A DNA stretch of 64,000 nt from the NCBI GenBank assembly GCA_958510825.1, contig OY294050.1, forward strand, positions 6,301,340-6,365,339, in the 5' to 3' direction. Origin of the DNA: Brachypterus glaber. Its lineage: Eukaryota; Arthropoda; Insecta; Coleoptera; Kateretidae. The notes beneath the pieces are model-generated. The model had not been told where the DNA came from. It made no database searches and saw only the letters and a program-made list of their open reading frames with translations. Made by a program: the position numbers and the translations under genes. Positions 33,311 to 46,849 of this stretch are shown here, one piece after another; the stretch's first letter is position 1, and each line of letters starts with the position of its first letter.

Positions 33311-34425
33311 TACAATTTTTTTATTCTGGTACCAATAGCCGGTAATTAAATTGCAGGAAATATTTTTAATGGTCTGGGACGAATTAATTTAAACTTGCCG
33401 AATTTTATATTTTCTGGCCTTTATACAGCTTAGTTTAATATGTTTTTTGAGTTGGTAATTATATTTCTTGGAAACAATAGTCTCTGTTTAATACAGCGGC
33501 AATTAACCCTTGTTCCAAGCGTTCTGCGGTTACTTTGTCGTCATTTCGAAATCCTTTCAAAGTCATTTTGCGGCCACTTCTTACAAAAGATACTTAGAAG
33601 GTCTCCAGTGCACAATACCTATTTATTTTAATTAAAATAACCCCCAGCAAATACACCCCTACTACACATTAGTGTACGTCTGCCAAAGCAGGTTCCTTTT
33701 GTCGGTATGGGACGGTTTATCCAGTCTCTGCTTTTAGCAGTAGATGTCGCTAGCTGTTTTTACTATTCCTTACAACAGTTTTTTAAACTCCATATAGAGA
33801 TATATGGAAAGGATTTTATTTTCGTAGTTGTCCTTACTACCGATATGTGGCTCTGAAGAGTGCTAAAAAGCACGAAATTGATCAGTCACTTCGGAGGGAC
33901 GACTGCGTTAATCAAACAAAAGTAGTTTTAAGGAATAGTAAAATATTTTATATAGATTTTTTAAAATTGTAAATATCAAACAATTTAATTAAGTTTATTT
34001 TTAAAATGTTTTGTTTTCAAGCCTTTTAAATTTTTCACTTACACAAAAATTATAGACAATTTTCAACGATTTTTTACTTTTATGGGTAATTTACAGAATT
34101 TTAGGGCCTTAGAGAAGTTGATCACTTTCATATTTTCAGAATTTTCTAGTTACGCCTTAATGAAAATTTTAAGGTAATAAAAAGTATAAGGTCCACAATT
34201 TTTTCTTGAGGTAAGCTCTCACGTCTTTGATTGACTCTTTTCCCCAATTATCTCCAATTCGCTCTTTTAGCTCATACAAAAATTAAAATGACCAAAGCCA
34301 AAGAATGGTCATTTTCGTTTTTGCCAGGTAATACTTGAAAAAAGGTTATTATTATCGACAAGCAATGGCCTCTTTTGGCGTAGGTAAATAAACATTAATT
34401 AATTATTGTCCTATTAATTTTGCAG
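33311..34425. other. No gene seen; intron upstream of first coding exon
   Basis: AT-rich, with no supportable gene. It ends with the polypyrimidine acceptor TATTAATTTTGCAG of the receptor gene's first coding exon. Confidence 0.4.
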
Positions 34426-34449
34426 GAAGTAAAACAACCCAACAGCAAA

Positions 34450-37400
34450 ATGGAATCCTGCAAGTACAAAACAACACACAAAACACTTATCCTACTAATA
34501 TTACTCCTTACAACGAACGCCGAAGAAGACTGGACGAAACAGTGTAACACCTGCAAATGCATTTGGGTTTCGGGGCGAAAAAAGGCCGATTGCACCAATA
34601 ACCAGCTCAGTACCATACCCAAAAACCTTTCAAAGGAAATTAGGGAAATAGATTTCTCCAACAATCCTCTATACGGATTGGGAAAGGATGAGTTCATCCA
34701 CGCCAACTTGAAAGATATACACAAACTCCACTTTCAAAACTGTAGTATAGACAGTTTTGAAGAAACTACTTTTAGAGGTCTAGCTCTGCTGATCGAGCTG
34801 GATCTGTCCAAAAATAATATAAAAGCTTTAATGAAAAATATATTTAAGGAAAATGTTAAAATAAGAATAATAAATTTTAGTGAGAACAAAATAAAAACCG
34901 TGGAAGACGGTTTGTTTAATAGTATGACATACTTGCAAAAAATTACGTTAGATCATAATGAAATTAGTATAATAACAGAGTATACTTTTGTTAATTTACC
35001 CAGTTTGCAGCATATAAGCTTAGATAACAATAAAATTAAAACTATAGACTTTGATTTAAAATATAATTTACCAAAATTAAACAGTTTGACTGTCCACAAC
35101 AACTCTTGGGTTTGTGATTGTCATTTGGAACCGTTCAAAACTAGTGTGATAAGAGCAAATTTGATAACAGCACCCACCAAGTGCGAGGAACCCGCTATAA
35201 TGCACAATAGACTTTGGACCTCGGATTATTTTCCTTGTGCTCCAAAAATTATCCTGCCAAAGGCGAACACTGTGGCCAAAGCGACATCTGAGAGTGTTAT
35301 TCTGAGTTGCAAGGCTTCTGGAGATCCCAAACCAGACGTGGATTGGTTATTAGGGAACAGGATCCTGGATAGAGATCCTAGACAGAACCCAAAAAAGCAA
35401 AAATACTCAGTTGAAAAGAATTCTGACGGGGAGTTTACGTATAGTAATTTGACAATCGAGAACATTAATCCTAGAGATAAAGGGGAATATAAATGTATAG
35501 CGAAGAATCCTGGAGGAGAGGACTCGAGGAATATCACGTTGATCCTGCTGGATACAGGAGGTAAGTTTTATTTTTTTACAGAGAAACACGTTTATGTAAG
35601 ATTACTTGCCTTAGGCTGGGTTTATCAATGTAGAGTTAAAATTTATATTACGGATAAAGTCTCAGTTAAGAGCAAATCCTGGATTTTCAATTGGAGTTGC
35701 CATGGTAATTAAGTGCCAGTTTGTTTTGTTTGTTTTGTTTGTTTAACCTCGTACTATTCTACTTAATTAAGCATCCCCTAAGTCCAGGACTTGTGTGGGC
35801 TAGTAGTAGAGGGAACCACCGGCTTATACTGACTTTCGAACCAGTTTCTAGGGAGTGTCCGTTTCACTTATCGCCTTCGCCAAATTTCAATTATTAATTA
35901 ACTGAAAAAGGCAAATCGGCGCCAGTGAGAATCGAACTCACGATAGTAGACTTGCTATGCATACGCGCTAGCCACTACGCTATGCCTCCCATAAGACCAC
36001 TTTGATAAACCCAGCATTAGTCATGTTAGGCAATATATGTGTCCCCAGCAACGGTCAAGTTGGGAAATACATTTCAATTGGTAAAATTGAGTGGCAGATT
36101 TCGGAAATTGGTTGGGAAAATTGAAGGACAGTTGGGAACTTTTTCAGAGATGAGGACCTTTTTTTGTCATCAAACTTTTCTGTCAGGGGTAACACGGTAG
36201 TTTTTCGAGCGGTTTTGGTCGATTTTGGATATAATCACTTTTTTGCATATTCTACTTATTTAAATTAAAACTAACAATTTAAGACCAAAAATTTAAAAAT
36301 CTATCGGGCCTAACATTTTGTATTTAACTAAATAATGTGAACAATGTAAATAGCACAGGTTTACAAAAAAAAAGTCAGGACTATTTGAGCGGACTATGGT
36401 ATTCCTATGTATTTTGGCGCCCTGAATCAGATCCCGGGGTCAGTTTTGCCCCATCACGTCAGGAAAACGAGATTTCAAGGTCATTTGAGGTCAAAATGGT
36501 GATTTTTTGGAAGCGGCCCCGCGACAATATCTCAAGCGACCTGTTAACTTCACGGGTAACTGTGTAGGTCTTGAATACTTTCTGAACGTTGAGATGTTGT
36601 CCCGCTCCCAAAAAATCACCATTTTGACCTCCAAATGACCTTGAAATCTCGTTTTCCTGACGTGATGGGGCAAATCTGACCCCGGGATCTGATTCAGGGC
36701 GCCAAAATACCTAGGAATACCATGGTCCGGTCAAATAGTCCTGACTTTTTTTTTTCAATGTAAAATTATTATTTTTTTTTTTTGAGTTGGGAAATTTCTG
36801 TATTTTAAGTTATTTATATACTATAAATTTTTGTTAGGAAAGAATATATATGGAAATATTGGAATATTTGTATTATTAAAGTATGAAGTATTTTTACAAA
36901 ATATTTACTATGGAAATTAATACAAAAATAACACAGGACCACAATTTTTTTTGTCGATTGACCAGGATCAGAATAGTATATTAAAGCACAAGTTACATAA
37001 GACACTATTTTGACGCACGCAATGGACGAGTGCACTAAATGTCTTATGGAAAGAGTTTTTAATACTATTTTATCTATTTGCTCATTTTATTTTGCTTAGT
37101 ACTTTAGTTTTGAATAATTTCAATATGACTGATTTGGGGAATTTATTGTATTTATATTGGTAACAATGACAGACAATTTAAAATTTTGATTTGTTTTTTT
37201 TTTTCATTACAAATTTATAATACAAACTTTTCAAGTTTTAGGTGTATTTTTTTAGTTATTTTGAATAAAATTGGACGTGGAAGAGTTAACTTTTACTCCA
37301 GTATATAAATGTTTCTCAAATAATAACTTTTTTCTATTTTGCGACTCTTATAAGCTCATAATCACACGCATTTTACGTGTTCTTATAGGCCCATAAGAGG

Positions 37401-40400
37401 TCTCTACTTTTTTTTCTGTTGGGTTGGCAACATCAAAAAGCCTATCTCTCGACGTTTTGCGTGCAAATGTCAATGTCGATTTTAAGTTTAATTTTTTACA
37501 AAATTTTGTGTTGGGGTTATTTTTTACCGTGTTAAAATTGTGGACTGGTTAATTGCAGTGAAAAAAGAAGAAGACTGTAAAATATATCGAAATATCATTT
37601 GATCTTAGAATATTAAACATAGTGTAAACTGTAATGCCAACCCAAAACAAAAATCCCTAAATCAGTCATCAATTTAAATGTAAGTTTTTAAATTTTAGAG
37701 CAAAATAGAAAAAATTTTATAAAGCACTCGTTTCATAACACGTTTTCAGAGCACTAGTATTTTAGAAAACTCGCCGCAAGCGGCTCGTTTTCTAAACTTG
37801 TATTCGTGCGCCAAAAACGTATGTTATGAAACTTTAATATACTATTATTGTTTGGGACTTGTCTGTGAGTAACTTGAACTTAACTGGCCCATAATCACAC
37901 ACAAAACAACATTAAACATAGATATTTATTATTATTTTATAAGAATCCAATATTACAGTTATATTTTTGTATAATCTTTTAAATACTAAACAGGACAATC
38001 CTGAGTTGTTAAGACGATTACCACTTTGTGTACCAGTCACTTTTACTAGAAAAATACGCATAGATAACCATTTCTGATCCTGGTCAATCGACAGAAAAAA
38101 AATTGTGGTCCTGTGTTATCATTTGTATTTGACACATATCGGAACTTTATTATTTGAAATATTGCCTTTGTTATGAATTGGAACAGTGGAACAGATGTGG
38201 TTTGTTTTTAAACACAATAAACGTTTGTTGTGTGTAGGTCCGATTAATTCCCATTAAAATTGTAGTAAAAAGCTACATTGTTTATTAAAGTCGTGAAAAT
38301 TTTATTAAGACTAACCGATGGTTGGAAAAAATTGAAAATAAATTTTTTTGTGTAATTTTATTTTACCTTTCATGTGGTTTTTAAATTGTTCTAATGTGAA
38401 TAATAATAAAAAAAACGACCAAAACCCCCCTTTTACCCCCTTTCCCACAAACGATTTTTCTGAAATATAAACTTGTCCAAGATAATATAAAAATACATCT
38501 GCATGCCAAATTTCAAATCGATAGCTTAAATACACAGACAGATAGACCGACCGACAGACAGACAGACATCATTTTTTTTGCTTATTTTGATTTTTCTCGA
38601 CGTTTTAGGAAAAAAGAACATGATTTAAGCAAAACAGAATTTTGATTTTTTTTATCATGCTTTCTTTTATGAGAAAGTAAAAATGTTGATGCAGCAAAGT
38701 ATAATCCCTGTACATTTGTTAATTTCGCCAAATCTGTAATGGCTCGTAATAAAAGCAGCGTAAAACACTCCCGATTTGCTTTTTGCGACTCTTGGAGCAG
38801 CAAATAAACCCGAAATAAACGATCTTAATTTACATTTGGAGATAATCCGTCAGCATAAACTAAAGGAATCATAATATTCTGTAATATATACAACAACAGT
38901 GTCGTAAACCCGAACACTGTTTAAAGGTCTATAATTCGTTCATGGATAGGGGAGACTGGGGCTTTTTGAAAATATGTCAAAAACGATTTTATTATTTTAC
39001 TTGGAGAAGATTTATTTCAAACTTGACCACCCAAAGCAAAAATATCGTATCTTTTTTTTTTTCTTGTTAATTTTGTCAAGGTTTACGTTATTTTTATAGA
39101 CAAGAGATGGTACCACAAGTGCTCATTCTAACACTTATATGGAATACCATATCTAGAACTACAATGAATTCATTCAAAAAGTGTGTGCATTGGCCTAAAT
39201 TCTAAACTAGTCGTAGAAAAAACATTATTCTTTACGCCTCATTTGTGGTTATCTCGTACGTAAAACATTCTATACCTTAAGGCCTATCCAGAAACTTGCA
39301 TAAGAACATAAAACGTAAGAATGCGATGCCGTGATTGGCTTAAAAGATACATGGCGGCACATCAAGCCAATCACGGCATCGCATTCTTATATGTTGTTAT
39401 GCGAGCCTGTGGATATGCCCTTAGCAGTGTAACTATTTAATCCTTAAAAGGCTTATTTATGTTTAAATCCCAAACACATGTAGTCGGTTTTGGTACATTA
39501 GGAACTTACTCTCATTTGATCCTTATGTATGTATTCCTTACCGCTAAACTTTCATACTATGATTATGTACCTATACAGGGCCACTTAGAAGAGGGAGCTT
39601 TTTTTTACTGACCAATAAACGGCAAATAACATGAACTTTTTTCAAAGAGTAAGAAATTTATTTTAACCTCCAAAAATATATATAATTAATAGGGGAAATA
39701 AAAGTTATACAAGTATTTTTTAGGATTTTAGAATATAATTTTAGGACAATTTTAAATAAATTTTTCATTGGAAAAAAAAAGAACATTTTTACGACTAAAT
39801 TAAAATAGAGATAATCAGTTAAAAAACAAACTATTGGTCATGCCCTTAGTGTTCTTCCACGAGATGCGACAAATGCAATGGCCTGGCCTTACTTAAGATT
39901 ATGTACGGCGTTGCCAATTCAAGCGCTAGAGTCCAATGTCATTATGGCAGTCCGCGTCGCGGATGACGCGTTCGCTTGCTATCACAGAATACTAATGCTT
40001 GCTCGCCGTATCGACCCAGCGAAATGCTTCTCTGGAAATACTGTCACTCTTAACTACCGTACAATTTATTCAACTAAATGTGGGGGAATATACAGTTTAA
40101 CCACAAGTAAATGCGCCATTTATTTATTGGTTGCTTAAAATTTACCAGTCAACCTAATTTAATTTATTTTATTTATTTATTTTACCAGTCAACCTAATTT
40201 ATTTTATTTATTTTATTTATTTTATTTATTTTATTTATTTTATTTATTTTATTTATTTTATTTATTTTATTTATTTTATTTATTTTATTTATTTTATTTA
40301 TTTTATTTATTTTATTTATTTTATTTATTTTATTTATTTTATTTATTTTATTTATTTTATTTATTTTATTTATTTTATTTATTTTATTTATTTTATTTAT

Positions 40401-43400
40401 TTTATTTATTTTATTTATTTTATTTATTTTATTTATTTTATTTATTTTATTTATTTTATTTATTTTATTTATTTTATTTATTTTATTTATTTTATTTATT
40501 TTATTTATTTTATTTATTTTATTTATTTTATTTATTTTATTTATTTTATTTATTTTATTTATTTTATTTATTTTGTTTATTTTATTTATTTTATTTATTT
40601 TATTTATTTTATTTATTTTGTTTATTTTATTTATTTTATTTATTTTATTTATTTTATTTATTTTATTTATTTTATTTATTTTATTTGTTTAGTTTAAACC
40701 TAACTAAAAAGTCCAAACGAAAATTATTAAATCCTAAAGATTTGTGATTTATAAGTTATTTTCAAACACTCGTTCTCGCATTTATTGTAGTGGTAAACAC
40801 AATTTTCACGCTTGTTAGATATATTACGATTACGGCTTAAAAAGTAAGAGCTGGTAAATATTTTCCACAATCTATTTTTTCCCGGCTGCATTTTACAAAT
40901 CGTGTTACTTTTTCAACTTCGTATCTGCAAGCAAATAATTTTCGGTTCTTGGCACTAATCAACTCGGGGGCGTACCGATGGAACCTCGGGGGGAGGGAGA
41001 AGAGAGTAAAATTTACCAACTATCCTGTAAAAAAAAGCTCTACCCTTGGCGAAAATTTTGATGACTAAAAAAGAGGTCGTCACCTCTGGCGAAAGGGCCC
41101 CAACGGATGAAGGACCCGAAGAGTGAGGGTCCATGTGAGATTTTTACACTGTCTCACCTGTCCAGTCCGATGCTAACGTGTACGACCGCTTATATAACTC
41201 TTATATTACTCTTTTTAAACATGTTTTTTAGTTAATTAATGTTTCAAGTCTTTTTCACTTTTCGCAAAGCATGTATGAACAAGTTTTACTTTAAATTGGG
41301 ATAACGTGGCATAGTGGGCTAACGTGTCAAAATGAGTGAGTTAGATTCTCACTGGCGCCGATTTGCCTTTTTGAGTTAATTAATAATTGAAGTTTGGCGA
41401 AGGCGATAAGTGAAGCAGACACTCCGTATAAAAACTGGTATAAGTCAGTATAAGCCAGTGGTTCCCTCTACTACTAGCCACACAAGTCCTGGATGCTTAA
41501 TAAAGGAGAATAGTACGAGGTTAAACAAACATGTAATGTAATTTAAGCCTAAATAAAGTCTTCAATGTATTCTAATAATTTTTCTATGCAGTTAAAGAAA
41601 CACTAAAAAATATATATAAACAATATTTAAATCTCTTTTCCTTAAAAACTACTAACAATTGAGCTTTGTTTTAAACATATTTAGAATGAACATGGAAAAT
41701 ACTATAAAAATAATTAATCAGAATTTGCAAATTAATGATGTTCTTCCCATGATCTCTGCAGAAACATTATCAACATTATTTACCAAGAGTCTTTAGGATT
41801 TCACTGTCAATAGTTCTTTAATCTCAAGACCATCCTCTGCCATGATCCATGGTCAGGCTTTAGCTAAACTTTTATCAAACCTATTATTCTTGCTTTAGGA
41901 GTTCCGTGATTTAAGCATTTTTGGGACTAACACCTAAAGAAAAGGTATCCAGATCCTGATGATTTGGAAGGCTAGAATTAGAATGTACATTGTACATGGG
42001 AGATTTAGCTCAGTGGTCAATGGCATCGATATAGCCTGACACTGATCTAATGATCGTGAGTTCAAACCTCACTGGCGCCGATTGCCTTTTTCAGTTAATT
42101 AATAATTGAAATTTGGCGAAGGCGTACTCCCTAGATATATTGGTTCGAAAGTCAATTAAAGCCGGTGGTTCCCTCTACTACTAGCCCACACAAGTCCTGG
42201 ACTTAGGGGATGCTTAATTACGTAGAATAGTACGAGGTTAAAAACAAACATAAACAAACATAAACATAAACATAAGTAAAATTTAACCGGGAAAAAATAA
42301 CTTATTGAAAATATTCACCAACTCCCCGACTGTTAGGTAGTATTCTAATAAATCTTTTTTATTGCAGGATTTGGTTACGGAGGTGGAAATACCCCTATAG
42401 GCGCAAATGTTGTGTTAATAATCGGGCTTGTTGCCACCATCATAGTTGCCCTGATTATCATCCTAGTGATCCTGTTGTGCTTCTGTCGGAGAGGAACTTC
42501 AAGGTAAGTACATTCCTGAAAATTACAGCCCGGAATACAGGGTGTTCTAGCTAAAACAGATCAATTTTTTTTTGCGTTAATATTATAGCTATCGGTATAA
42601 AATTTATGTCAGTCAATATACACCTATAATATAATAACTAGGTGCGCATGAACAAACATTAACTGACATATTATAATTTTTTTTTACTACTAACTTTAAA
42701 ACATACCATTATTTATCATATTTTCAGACTGTGAAATCAATTTTCTTCACCTATAGCAATAATAATTTTTTTTTCTCCTAGTAGGAGTAAATTTTATAAA
42801 CAATTAATATCTGTCACTTTAGATGTTTCAGTTTTTTGTGCAATTTTTACTAACTAAACCCAAGAAAATAGCTTTAATAACTTTTTATTTATTAAATATA
42901 ATTAATTATAATTATTACCAATACAATCAATAATTAGCTAAATATTCAAAGTATTTATTTGAGCAAATGTCATTGATCAAGGCTACTTGATTTTTATGAA
43001 AATTCCAAGAAATATAATTTCTGTTAATAATTTATTTTATTATTTGAATAAAAAAATTTAGTGAAAAAACTAATATATAAACTACGGTAGAGAAGACTAT
43101 TATAGCCTCGCACTCTTAAATCCCTCTTTAATACGCTCAGCTCTAAAAAATGTCTTCTCTACCTTGGTATATAATGACTATTATTTCCATAGGTTTAATA
43201 ATAACTCCAAAAAACGATTGATCTGTCTTAGCTGGGGCACCTGCAGGGGTCCTCCGAAGCGACTTTTATTGGGGGGCGTGGATTTGAAATTGAGAAATTT
43301 CCCAACTCAAAAGGAAAAAAAAGGTTTTACCTTTATCCTGGCGAAAAATTTTGATGACTTTTTTAGTCCTGAAAAAAGAAAAGAGTCCACCTATAAAAGT

Positions 43401-46400
43401 TTCGATGAGTAAAAAAAAAGTAATCACCTCTAAAAATTCCCAACTGTATCCTCCAATTTCCCATTTTGGAGTGTTACGCCCATGTTAATGGTATAGGAAA
43501 ATAGCGTTACAAGGGGGGTGGGGGTCCAAAATGATCAAAATTTGCGTTACGTAATACTTGAACGTTCCCCAAGGTTGTTCTCATTAAATTAGTAATTTAT
43601 AATTTGGAATTATGTTTAATTTGATTAAAACTGAAGTATCTAAGTAATCCTATTATATTATTAATCCTATAGTATGCGTAATATGCAGTAGTCGGCGTAA
43701 ACTCAGTTTTGACTCATCATCGTTGAAAATAAACACAGAAATATAGGCTTACGTAATAATTTTGCCGAATTATGAGGGAAATTTTTATAAAGGTCACTAA
43801 ATCAAAACATTTGACGACTAATTTGTTACACACAACAATATTGACTATACATATTAACTATACATATATATCGGTGTTTTTCAAAGAAAAAACCGACATT
43901 TGATTTTTATCTTTTAAGAATACGAAACTTTTTAATTTTTATTTATCAGTAACTTTTTTCCCACCTTACTCGTTTAAATAGAATCATTAAAAAAAATCAA
44001 GATAAAAATAAATAAAAATGTGAATATTTAAAACCTCGCGTCAACGCTAGAGTCCACGCGGCACCTATGCGAGTACTGGAAATTCGCCGAGTACTGGTAA
44101 TATACATTGTATATTATTTTAACCCTTTAAAGGGTTAATCCTAGTAATCATATTATTACGGTTTATGGCACAGTATACTAATTTTGTAGGGGTTGTCAAT
44201 AAATTACATCACGCCAGTTTTGGACCGTTTGGCTCGTTCCTCCCCTTGTCACGCTGGCAAAGTCCTCTCCGTTTTTAAAAACTAAAAAAACATACAGGGT
44301 GTCCTAGAACTCGTGACCATCCTTGAAGGGACACAGAATATATCAAAACTATGGAAAAAAAATCATGGCCGCATAGTAAAAAGTTTTGTACATACAAATA
44401 ATGTAGGTTTTCTGAAACAAATTCCAAAAATCGTCAATTTATTGCCTTAAAAAACAGAACAACCCCTTAAATTACAAAAAAAAATACAAAAAAATCTATT
44501 TCTTTCTGTATGTAAAATAATAAAAATTCATATTTTTTGCAGGAGAAGGCCGAATTTGAAATCTAACGACGACAGCGACGGAATGGAGGAGTTCATGATG
44601 ACGACACAACCAGAAATGAAGAAAAACATCATCACCGAACCGAATTTGGTATCGAAACCGCCGAGGGTTTCAATGCCCGGTTCGGTCATTTCCGGTGGGA
44701 CGGAAGTGAGTGATGTCAAAAGGCAACTGTTGGACGACGACTCGGTTCTGGGTAAGTGGGCATTGAAATTTTGCGTATTACGGATCCGTCTGCCCGTCTG
44801 TTTGTATGTGAATAACTTTTGAACGGAATGACCGATTTAAAAAATTCTTTCACCAGGGTGGGGGTCATTTTGGAGTGTTACGCCCATGCTAATGGTATAG
44901 GAAAATATCGTTACATGGGGGGGGGGGTGGGGACACCAAATGATCAAAACTTGCGTTACGTAATACTTAAATGTTCCCTAATGTATATTATACATCACTT
45001 AATATTTTGAAAGGTTAATATTTGTTCAATAAATTAAATTAAAAGCGAAAAAGGTACTTACTAATGGATTTAAATTTTAAAAAATAGCACGTTAAAAATG
45101 CCTATCCAATTAATTTTAAATATTTTTAAATCCTTTTACGGTAATTCTAGTACAATAACATTTAATTAAATTTTAGTAACTTGATCTCGTAAATGTTCGT
45201 CATTATGCTAAAAAATAACAATTTAACACGTATCGTGCCTTGCCAACTAAAAACGACGAAAGTCATAAACATTTTTACAATTGTTTTTCTCTATACATAT
45301 ACCATAGAGATGGAAAGAGAACCATTAGTCCAGCCTGCGCAAGATTATTTTGTGACAGAACGGGGCAGCGAAATGACGTAACGCAATATATCTGACCTTG
45401 TTTATACTGTTAGTACTGTCAGATCGTCGTTTGTTTCTGTTCATTTTTCGACTTCTACTGTGTTTTAATTGTTTTTTTGCTGCATTTGTTTATAACTTTA
45501 AACCTAACCTGTAATAGTGCTTTATGAAGAGCAAAGGGTGTACTCAAAGTACTCAAATCCCGAAACTCACACACCTCGAAAAATTCTTATAAAATAATTT
45601 TAAAAAACTCTTTCGACGTTTCTTCTTAAATATTTATTTTTTTTGTTGAATTTTTTACAATTTTTATTTGACACAAAACTAAGGTTAAAAATACTCGTCA
45701 AAAACAACGATAGTAGTGCGCATGTGCAAGTTTAACTCAGATGCGCTAGGCACATTTATCACAGCATTCCGCAACGGCTTTGGAGGTCTTTCCTTGTCTA
45801 TGACATATACATAGAGATTTTTTCAATGAAACTTATTAATAAAATCCACAATTTTAAAAGTAATTCCACCAGAAAAAAAATTCATTATAGGATAATGAAA
45901 AAAGTTGTTATTTTAACAAGATCGTTTTATGGGTTAAACTTCTTGGTTTTGTTTTAATAACTACCAAATTTCGAAGCCTTCTGATTTTTTTTTTTTTTTT
46001 TCGTTAATTATGCTTTATTATGCATAGGTAATATTATGTAATATTTGCTTGGAAAGGCACTAAAGTCGAACAATTTAAACAATTATTTGTAACAAAACTT
46101 CAAATTAATAAATTATGTAAAATGTATTTTGTATTTTGCACAAAAACATCGTGCATGGCTACGTGTGAAATTCGACACACTTAAATTAAGCCGAACAACC
46201 CATTCTGAATTTATAGATGTACCGTTTTAATTAAATTAAAGCAAGCTGTGAAGTCACTTTTAGATGTATTTTTATTCAATTGGGCACAAGACGCCTAAGA
46301 GGAACAATTCATATTTTTTTTTTTTTTTTGAAGTTGGTATACAAGCGTGCATTAGTTGAAATAATATTAATTTTTAGGTTATGTCTATTGACAGTCATTA

Positions 46401-46818
46401 TTTCAACTATTAGATCATATATACATAGATGCGCCTTGAGTCCACGTCAAACCGAAATGTTTTCATTGCTATGTCCAGGTAGATTTCACCTTCCCGCTTC
46501 TGGTCACCACCCACCGCTTTAGTGGTTTGTTTACAAATATGTTATACTTCACCTCCTCGCAACCTCACCGCTATAGTGGTTTGTTTACAATTGGCTTTGT
46601 ATATGTTCTACATAAAATAAATCAACATTAATGCCATATCTATGTATATATGATCCAATTTTCAACTGTAAACAGATATAACTTTAAAATACAAAATAAT
46701 TATTAAACGTTAAACAAAAATGTAATTTTCTTCTTCTTCTTCTTCTTCCTATTTTTTTGGCATTAGCTCATGAGGCCATATCCGCCAGTGATACTTAAAT
46801 TAATTTTCACTAAAAAGA

Positions 46819-46849
<31 letters not shown>

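Larger units (their letters stand above)
35561..42367 (+). other. Intron 1 of the LRR-Ig gene (6.8 kb), repeat-laden
   Basis: It separates the extracellular-domain exon from the transmembrane exon. It holds SINEs at 35721, 41298 and 41998, a fold-back element at 36365, a small MITE at 39277, R3 fragments and the 9-bp minisatellite at 40197-40688. An 86-codon open frame at 39878-40138 is GC-richer than its surroundings but has no recognisable domain. No other gene is seen. Confidence 0.7.

Noticed and set aside
35561..35712. Extension of the LRR-Ig frame past GGAG at 35560
   Set aside because: A perfect GTAAGT donor lies at 35561, the extension shows no conserved character, and splicing to 42368 gives a transmembrane segment in frame.
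39878..40138. 86-codon + frame in intron 1 with higher GC
   Set aside because: No recognisable domain, no splice context fitting the receptor gene, and it ends at the minisatellite; kept only as a remark.
40197..40688. CRISPR-like or satellite array
   Set aside because: A simple 9-base unit without spacers; it is a minisatellite in a eukaryotic intron.
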